A stretch of 64,000 nt of DNA, from the NCBI GenBank assembly GCA_964006375.1, contig OZ023267.1, positions 19,530,539 through 19,594,538 on the forward strand. Reading direction: 5' to 3'. Under the pieces are notes generated by a model. That model ran no database searches, was not told the origin of the DNA, and worked only from the letters and a program-made list of their open reading frames with translations. Source of the DNA: Tillus elongatus (Eukaryota; Arthropoda; Insecta; Coleoptera; Cleridae). Below, one piece after another: positions 41,035 to 64,000 of this stretch; position 1 is the first letter of the stretch; every line of letters begins with the position of its first letter. The translations under genes were made by a program, and so were the position numbers.

Positions 41035-41540
41035 TGCTCTGTAGGTCAGGAAGGTCAGTTCAATGAAAATTCACTAAAAAGCTGACAAAACAGCATTAAC
41101 TGATGAAAAAATATCAAGAATACAAGGACAGTTAAATTAAAATCTCCACAACTTTTTTTGGCCAGTTATATTTTTTTGTTCCAGGCAGAGACATCTTACA
41201 AATAAGTTATCTAGGGCAAGGGAATCCAATAAGAGAAAAGAGTGTCTCCGCTGAGAGAAAGTGTCTTTGCCGAAACAAAGCCTAACCCTTATTTATTTGC
41301 TGTAATAAATTTTACAACATACCTTCAAAGATTTCTTCATTCATTGTAATATCAATTCCATTCCTGTTATTTTGTTTAGTAAAAAAAAATATAGTGCAGC
41401 TAGAAATGAAAAACTATATGTATTACTATATGTAGCTAATATCACTGTCGGTAAATTTGCAGACTATCTCACTGTAAGCTATGACAGAAAAAAAAAGGTG
41501 AATCTAAAGACAATCTCCCGAAGGCTTTTTTAAACATTTT
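41035..41540. other. intergenic, no gene seen
   Basis: AT-rich. GACCTGACC words at 40990-41040 recall the GGTCAGGTCAGG of the GGGG-ended elements. Confidence 0.35.
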
Positions 41541-41960
41541 TTTCAGAACCATGCCTAGAACCCCCCTGGATGCACAAATCACAAGAATTTTTTTTTTTGC
41601 TAACAACCACTAAGAAACTTACGGGACCAAGAGTGAATAACGTGATGCTGGGCGGGGAAGAAGGTATACAAAGTAAATATAAGCAGAAAAACTGAAGGAA
41701 ACATCTTAATCGGACCTCGAGAAGCTGCCTTTTTTCACATTTTGAAGCCATACCCTCCTTAAACCCTGCCTACCCTGCACAGCACCCCCTATTCGCCACA
41801 GGTCCCGTAACTTTCTTGAGGGTTGCTCACAGAAGATTTGTCTTGTGGTTTATGCAACAAGGGTGGTTGTAGACATGCGAAAAAGGAAAGAAAATCCCCA
41901 CGATGAAGAACCCTCCTTGAGCTGTATTTCACAAGTGAAACGCTAGGGGAAGGAAAATCC
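41540..41960. repeat. foldback-type repeat (CAAGAAAGTTACGGGACC family)
   Basis: Inverted arms at about 41545-41650 and 41775-41885 share ACAACC(A/C)CTAAGAAACTTACGG-type sequence and its complement CCGTAACTTTCTTGAGGGTT. Related units are at 47930-48115, 49085-49205 and 51440-51850. Confidence 0.6.
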
Positions 41961-42232
41961 TTGTTACAATACAAGTACCCTAATTTGTACAGATAAAAGA
42001 GAACATACAGCAAATACTGTCAAAGGATCGAAATTTAAAAAAGAAGGATAAATTTACATAACACCTACTTTTTTCATCTGAAGCAAATCGGTTAGATACA
42101 GCTCTTGGCTAACCTGTGACCTCACATTTTCCTCATTACGAAAACAATGAAGGAAACAAATAATATGTCACGGAACACTAAAATGCAACACATCAACCAC
42201 TGCAACACTAGGTAGATTGGTCATAATAAGAA

Positions 42233-43195
42233 AAAGTTCGGGACGCAGCAAGTACGTTATGGTAGTGAATTTTCATTAAATGCTTCAAATTTGAATAACT
42301 CAATTTTCTATTAACTTAGAAAGTTGAATTTTGGTATGTAGTAAGGGGAACGGTGCACTTAACCGCAACTTCATATTAACGTATTATGATAAAATATGGC
42401 CTAAAAACAGTTGTACATACCTTAATAAAGTAAAACAATGTGGTATATTTCATTTTTAATAACCTTTCAATGATAAACGCAATAAAAACCTTTAGATTAC
42501 AACAAAAACTTATATTTTTGTACCTGAGGTTATCACTGTTGTTTCGTTGACATATTAGATGGAGATAGGCGTTGTTGTCAGTTTTGAAGCTATTTACTTG
42601 TTACTGGGTACTGAGTGTGTTGGCACCCTATGCTGTGGTTTTGGAATGTCAGGTCAGGTCAGGCAGGCCGATAGAGCAGTAAGCACTGTCCAGCAATGCC
42701 GCTCTTGCAATGCCGGGACTCATCTACTTAACGATCGCCGGTCAAGTCGGCAGGATTGTGTGTAAAAAGCATTTAAGACTTTTATTTCGTTACAGTGGCC
42801 AAACACTCTTGGAATTTGATATTCAATGTGGCAACGCTGCTGAAAATTGACAGTTCGGAACGTGAAAATGGTGATTTTTAACAACTTAATTTATAATTTT
42901 TTCTCTTGTTTATGGTTTTTCCGTAAATTTTTTTCACTATTATTAATCTACGTTACATACTCTTTCTTGTGGTGTGCGCCGTTTTGCTACATTTCGGTTG
43001 CGGTTAAGTGCAGCATCCCCTGTAGTAAGGTCTTTCCCAAGGCAATATATTCACCAAATTTCATTAAAATAGATTTGTAATTTTCGGAGAATTTTTTTTT
43101 TTTCGAAAGAAAACCTAACATTTTTTCGGAAAACCTTGTCCGATTTTCCTGGCTAACGAACTCATGCAAGCCATAAACAAAAGAAAGGTACTTTA

Positions 43196-43196
<1 letters not shown>
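42233..43196. repeat. hairpin-family element interrupted by a GGGG-ended element
   Basis: It starts with GTTCGGGACGCAGCAAGTAC (42237) and continues with TTGAATAACTCAATTTTCTA and AGAAAGTTGAATTTTGGTAT, the same order as in 28853-28560 (complement) and 57150-57600. It is split at the 8-bp site TGTAGTAA by 42345-43020 and runs into the (TA)n array at 43200. Confidence 0.65.
42345..43020. mobile_element. GGGG-ended non-autonomous DNA element, copy 2
   Basis: 676 bp. The ends GGGGAACGGTGCACTTAACC and the complement of GGTTAAGTGCAGCATCCCC form ~28-bp inverted repeats with perfect TGTAGTAA duplications (42337-42344, 43021-43028). It shares the interior with 39971-40501. No coding. Confidence 0.85.

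Positions 43197-43199
<3 letters not shown>

Positions 43200-43280
<81 letters not shown>
43200..43280. repeat. (TA)n microsatellite
   Basis: About 40 TA units, inside or at the edge of a hairpin-family element. Confidence 0.95.
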
Positions 43281-43284
<4 letters not shown>

Positions 43285-43313
43285 TGAAACTGACCCTGGA
43301 TATGGGTTTTAGG

Positions 43314-44580
43314 TAGAGGTGTGCGAAGCTTCGAAATTTCGAACCGAACCTTCGGTTCGAGAATATGTTCACACTAGCAATGTTGAAGTAGTTCGAAGTT
43401 CGAAATATGCAATTCTTCAAAATAGTTCGGACTTCGTTGGTCACAAATAATTCGAAAATTAATTTTACTGACATTGAATGTTGCCAAAGGTAGCGAAGTT
43501 GCGGCCCCTTTAACTCGGTAGCGGCGCTTTAAACTCGTTATCGGTCTCATTGAGTCGATAGCGTAATTTCAGGAGATTTCACTCGTGCATATTTTTGATA
43601 GTAGGTGGGACACATTGAGACACAACGGAGCCATTTAGCAATCATAGAAATATTTTTCTTATATATCCTAGCCTCCAAATACCTTTTTCAGTAACAACAT
43701 TATGATGGCAGTGTTCGAAGGCGATCGGTAACGTAAATTTTCAGAATTTGAGGATAATTGCAGATTGCCTTTGGAAAACACTGGTTTCAACACGCTTTAT
43801 TTCACAGTGAGCCAAAACAGTTACATATTCACAATCAGCAGACAGTTCAAACTTGTAAGTGGTTATTTTTAACTGACTTCAAAAAAGGAGGAGGTTCTCA
43901 ATTCGACTGCATTTTTTTAATCTGTGTTACCTCAGAACTTTTTTCTAGGTAAACCGATTTTGATGATTCTTTTTTTATTTGAAAGCTGGTGCTTCTCGTG
44001 TGGTGCCATATAAATTTGATGAAGAACTAACCAGTAGTTTTTGAGTTATTCTTAATGAAGTCGGTTTCCTTTTTTCTTTTTTAATTTTTATTGTTATATA
44101 CTTATCATGCTCACTTCTCAATCTGTTTGCTAAAACTGCCTAGTCAATACCAAACAACAACATATTTATGAGTGAGCTTATCTATAGATCTAGAAATCTA
44201 AAAAACTTTCAAATATTTTTTTGTTTTTGTGGTTTTGATTTAACACTGACCCATCTCCACAACGATCAGCACCGGAAGGCATTTTCAACCAATCAACCTG
44301 CAAATTTGTCGAACCCTTCCTTTTTGTAAAAAGAGTGGGAATCTTTTACATAGCCAATATTGTATGTTACAATATTACAAAATTTTGTATTTAAGGAAAT
44401 GATATATGAACACTGAAGAATTTCGGGTAGTTCGATGTTCGATTTTGAATTTCTAATAAGTTCGAAGTTCGACTGTGAATCTTAGACATACTATTTCAGA
44501 GGTTCGAAGTTCGAGACAACATATTTGCTTGGGTTCGTTCATAGTTCGGTTCAAACAAAACATGGGTTCACACACCTCTA
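43314..44580. mobile_element. hAT-like non-autonomous element with TTCGAA-rich ends
   Basis: 1267 bp, bounded by TAGAGGTGTG(C/T)GAA inverted ends and by GTTTTAGG (43306-43313) / TTTTTAGG (44581-44588), an 8-bp duplication with one mismatch. Both subterminal regions (43325-43450, 44400-44560) are rich in GTTCGAAGTTCGA words in both orientations. The interior has AAAAAAGGAGGAGGTTCTCA (about 43882), a motif seen in many insect repeats. No transposase frame. Confidence 0.75.
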
Positions 44581-44647
44581 TTTTTAGGGGTCCTAGTTCA
44601 CGGTCATTTCAAGAAATTTTTTCAAAATTCAAAAGTCTGGATCTCCT

Positions 44648-44682
44648 CATTAGTGATTTTTTTTTAAAGAAAATTCATTAAT
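44648..44682 (+). repeat. hairpin repeat end
   Basis: TTAGTGATTTTT...AAAATTCATTAA, the same family hairpin, placed after the hAT-like insertion. It probably belongs to the element that starts near 43200. Confidence 0.5.
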
Positions 44683-44923
44683 AAATAAGCTATCATATTT
44701 GATTATGAGGTCACAGGTTTGAGTCATATAACTGATAAGTTTTTTTTTCCACTGTAAAGTGAAAGGGCCGTTTTCCAAGGCTTGGGTGTTTCTCTTGTAT
44801 ATTTTCCTATGCTCCCCTATAAGTCTTAACACTTGCTTAGGATGTGTGCTTTGTCTACAGTGGTGTTACTGATTTTGTATTTATATAATTATGCCTGGAT
44901 TGATCTTTGATTACTTGTTTCAG

Positions 44924-60887
<15,964 letters not shown>

Positions 60888-60981
60888 GTAAGTACTAGTT
60901 TTTTGTAAAGTGTGTGCATATACACGTAAGGAACACCCCGTATTTGGATAGCATGTTCAGGCAACCAAAGCAAAAAAAAAA

Positions 60982-61740
60982 ATTCGGGACGCAGCAAGTG
61001 CGTTATAGTAGCGAATTGTACACTATTATTATACGGCATATTAGTAAAGTTAATACTTTAAACTTATACAGCCCTTGAAGATCGGGTTTAGAGAGTCTAG
61101 TACGCGCACATTCGAAGAATTCTTTCGAAAGTGTTACCATCGATATCTCTCTATTATCAAAAAAATGGTGTGCTCTTAACTCCTTTTGAGAAAAATGCCC
61201 CAAACTCATCAATTTTCTATGAAGCTAAAGAAATAAATCTTGCTATATCTGTACATACTGTAAGTATCTTTAAAAGAAACTTTTGTTCAAAATTTCATTA
61301 AAGTTATACAAAAGATTTCCAGAAGGAAACTTAATTCATATTTAGAAAAGTAAAGTATCTGCCAAATGATAAAGGTAGCAGTTATTTTTCTTTATTAATC
61401 GCCAGTATGATTTCGTTTTAGTCAACCTGATCAAACCGTTTTTTTCAATATCAACAATAACAAAATTATAATTTCAGGCTCAAAGGTGACAAACTTATTC
61501 AGGCGTTTTAAACAAAAATGAGATCTTGTTCAAAACATGAAATCTATGCACTATTGTGTCTGAAAATGTGAAAATAAAACATAAAAAAACATACATTCAT
61601 CAAGCTGAATTCGATCACGTAACCGTCTGCTTAGGAGGCAAGGACGATGTCCCCGGCGCCATCTAAGTGTACTTCAACTAACATTTTATTTGCGTGATAC
61701 TTTAGATCGGCTTCATGCCCGGGATATTATATTCAAAGTA
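60982..61740 (+). repeat. dispersed repeat, uninterrupted copy
   Basis: It starts TTCGGGACGCAGCAAGTGCG and continues through landmarks shared with 53265-53910. This is the uninterrupted version of the repeat split by LINE copy 2. Confidence 0.75.
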
Positions 61741-61754
61741 TTTTTTATTATTAT

Positions 61755-62365
61755 TATTACCTTTATTGCTTGCACCGGTTCTGGTCCGATAAAGTCCCTC
61801 TGGGCACCACTCCTGGCGAGCGCGTCGGCCGCAACATTGCCATCATGGTCCGAGTGACCCGGTATCCAGACCAGTGACATATCATTACAGCTGCCCAGTT
61901 CGTTGACAGCAGATTTACAACTCCATACCGTTTTTGAATTGCAATGGTAGGAACCAAGAGCATTTATTGCAGCTTGGCTATCTGTATATATCTTTATCGA
62001 TTTTTGTGTGCACTGGTTTCCTATACTTTCCCTTGCACACATCTCGATGGCATACACTTCTGCCTGGTGTATGGTTGCGTACTTGCCGAGGCTAGTTGAT
62101 AGTCTAGCATCAGTTTTGCCCCCATATGCGCCGGCTCCTACTCCCATATTGGTTTTGGAGCCGTCAGCATACCAGCAGAGATCAGCTCTCAATAGGGTCG
62201 TTTGATTTCGTTTCCAGTCCTCCCTTTCCGGGAGGACGGTCTTGAAAGACAGATCTCTACTGAACTTTGTAGGCATCAAGTCTGAGACCATTCCCGTGAC
62301 CCTCAATGTCATCAAGGAATCCGGACCATCCCAGACTGATTTCCTTCGGCATGCTGTCGGCCGTT
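61755..62365 (-). mobile_element. second copy of the 1946-3450 LINE, cut at both ends
   Basis: The minus strand encodes RADLCWYADGSKTNMGVGAG (first RNase H Asp intact), IHQAEVYAIEMCA, YTDSQAAINAL and VAADALARSGAQRD, very close to 2340-2945. At GACCAGAACCGGTGC it switches to AAGCAATAAAGGTAATAATA and a TAA/A tail, so about 500 bp of the 3' end is absent. The 5' end joins a transposase remnant at 62366. Confidence 0.88.
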
Positions 62366-62850
62366 TGTAACGGTTTCTCATGTAACCGAAGTCGGTTTTC
62401 AGCGCTCCAATATCGACTATCCTCCCTATTTTCATAGCAGTTTAGGTGAAAATTGGCTTCATCTGACGTAAACATATGGTGGATTAAGTTTTAACACCAT
62501 CCAAATGCGGCCACATTTCTTGACAAAAGTTCATGCCAGTAACCAAATCAGTGTGTGGTAATTCGTGAACAATTTGAATTTTATAGAGGTGAAAACGTAA
62601 GTCCTTATGTGAGAGTAGACAGATCGACAGTTCACTCATATTCAATGCTAATGCGCGTTTAATTGAAAGACGTTTTGGAATGTGTGTTATCAATGTTTTC
62701 TGGTGCTCCTTTATGTTTTAAATTTAATGTGGACCAAGTCCCTTCAGACTTTTCTATCCACAAGTTAATTGCATGCCCATTACCCGGACTATTCAACCAA
62801 CTGCGAAATACCCTTCTCACAGTTTGTAACGATTCAGTTTTTACGTGAAA
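62366..62850 (-). pseudogene. Tc1/IS630-type transposase N-terminal half
   Basis: Minus strand: an HTH region with VRRVFRSWLNSPGNGHAINL and GAPENI (about 62820-62680), then YKIQIVHELPHTDL and MFTSDEANFHLNCYENREDS with RYWSAEN (62475-62370), the first catalytic Asp region. Stops and shifts separate the parts. The C-terminal half is replaced by the LINE. Same broad group as 50063-51045. Confidence 0.75.
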
Positions 62851-64000
62851 TCATTACTGGTTTAAAAACACCTAGAAGACCCCCAAGCATAATAAACAAT
62901 ACCAGAAACCTTATCTATATTGAATATTTTACGTTTTGGTTTCAAAATAATGTTGATGAAAATTCGCTAAAATATTTTGTATCGTAAGAAGCGTACTGAG
63001 CTCCCTATAAAATACGTCAAGATCTAAATATTGAAAAAAGTTGCATTTTGTTGGGGAAAATAAACATCTTTATTGTCCTGAAATTCTAGGTAAAAAGCTG
63101 ACGTAATTATGATGAAATCCAGAAAATCGGTTAGTAAATGAACGGACGAGTCCATTATTGTGGAGGCGTGTATAGAAGACGTTGGTGACTTCGCCAAGGA
63201 TTGGGGCTCTCGTTCTATCCCATTCGAAGAATGAAGGCGAGAAAGAGCTCGCAAATAACGACTAACGCTCATAACACTGAAAATTGCGTGCTGGGGTTCA
63301 GGTGCAGCCGAACGCTCTCTGCATCTGGGAGTCTAACGCTGAGGCCTGTGGCGTGAACATCGTTTACTTGAGGTGGCTCTCGAATTGTCTTACAAACGGG
63401 GTTTTTAAGTCTTTCTGTTACCTATACTACCTTGTAACAATACTCTGTGATTGTTTAAAGTGTTTTAATAATTTCTGAGTTTAAATAAACATCGTAGTTA
63501 GCATAAAAGCGGAACTTAAGTTGTGGTTCTTTGTTTCAACCTGTTGCCTTGCTGCTTTAATTTACGTTTAAGTTGCGATTCGCGAAGTTTCCAACAAGCG
63601 AATTCAGAATATCAGCTTCGGTGTCAAATGGTTTTGTACATGTGACACAATAAATCCACCGGCTTGGTAACCATCAATGGGAACCATCACTGTTTCTCCC
63701 AGCTTCTTTTCTCTTGTTGGAGTCACTGGGATTTGTGTCAACTACCAGTATTTGATTCAGTTAGGAGATCGTCCCCAAAGAGTAACCAGGTAATTCAAGG
63801 CAGAAGATTCGGTGAGTCAAAATTTTTCTCCGAACTACCAAAGTTTATCTTACACACTCATCTGGCAACAGAATTTTTATAATCTGAACTTTCAAAGACA
63901 CTCAATCAAGTTTTAGTTTTGAATAACGTCAGGGAGCTGCTATTAGAATAATTATGACATTCCTGTTTTAATCTCTGAAATTATCTCAGTTTTTGTAAAT
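62851..64000. other. no gene supported
   Basis: Within TDP1-like intron 5 or beyond. 63060-63600 contains AATAAAC motifs and a moderately GC-rich stretch that could be an LTR, but no paired LTR, TG...CA boundary or primer-binding site could be fixed. Confidence 0.35.

Noticed and set aside
41160..41300. An upstream TDP1-like exon after the acceptor-like TTTTTTTGTTCCAG
   Set aside because: All three frames hit stops quickly and none resembles the TDP1 N-terminus.
63060..63600. A solo LTR in the last kilobase
   Set aside because: AATAAA and base composition are suggestive, but no TG...CA ends, target duplication or primer site could be fixed.

Overview
The window looks like AT-rich genomic DNA of an arthropod, most likely an insect. 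The grounds are spliced genes with GT-AG introns, the transposon families present (mariner, Tc1/IS630-like, pogo-like, hAT-like, several non-LTR retrotransposon groups), and a LINE tail made of CCTAA units, the complement of the insect telomere repeat TTAGG. I cannot name the species. There are no prokaryotic features and no CRISPR array.

Three host genes can be assembled, all on the + strand, by joining exons whose splice sites and reading phases fit. (1) An IRAG/LRMP (MRVI1 family) homologue, exons at 10278-10417, 14505-14903, 16978-17211, 20888-21049 and 24689-24971: a coiled-coil protein anchored in the ER membrane near its C-terminus. (2) Mitochondrial translation initiation factor IF-3, exons 27853-28389 and 34860-34994, split by a 6.5-kb intron. 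(3) A divergent tyrosyl-DNA phosphodiesterase 1 (TDP1) gene, exons 44924-45058, 51955-52057, 56872-57048, 58015-58110 and 60720-60887, running off the window. Its first catalytic motif reads H-A-R where active enzymes have H-x-K.

Most of the rest is mobile DNA, much of it nested in introns. 0-9.8 kb: hAT 3' end, an RNase-H LINE with a clear target-site duplication, LINE ORF1 remains split by a solo LTR, and an RT fragment bounded by TCTA repeats. 10-25 kb (IRAG gene): degenerate RT, a 0.68-kb palindrome with hammerhead-like cores, a second RNase-H LINE, a complete mariner, and a 2.8-kb element with ~310-bp terminal inverted repeats that encodes a GCDTTS/CXC-type protein instead of a recognisable transposase. 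25-35 kb (IF-3 gene): a LINE meeting (TA)n, a complete hairpin element, and an endonuclease-RT LINE carrying a 49-bp LINE insertion and abutting a pogo-like element with 22-bp subterminal repeats. 35-45 kb: minisatellites, two GGGG-ended elements with 8-bp duplications, and a hAT-like non-autonomous element. 45-64 kb (TDP1 gene): a 2.1-kb head-to-head tandem-repeat foldback array, a Tc1/mariner-type element with ~220-bp inverted repeats, two copies of one LINE, duplicated SINE-like units and broken transposases.

A short motif (GACGCAGCAAGTGCGTTATG followed by GTAGTGAATTTTC) recurs about fourteen times. It marks one end of a dispersed family whose other end is a GTGAATTTT hairpin, and which often adjoins the long (TA)n arrays. 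The most interesting candidates are the GCDTTS/CXC transposon, this hairpin family, the hammerhead-like palindrome and the TDP1 active-site change.
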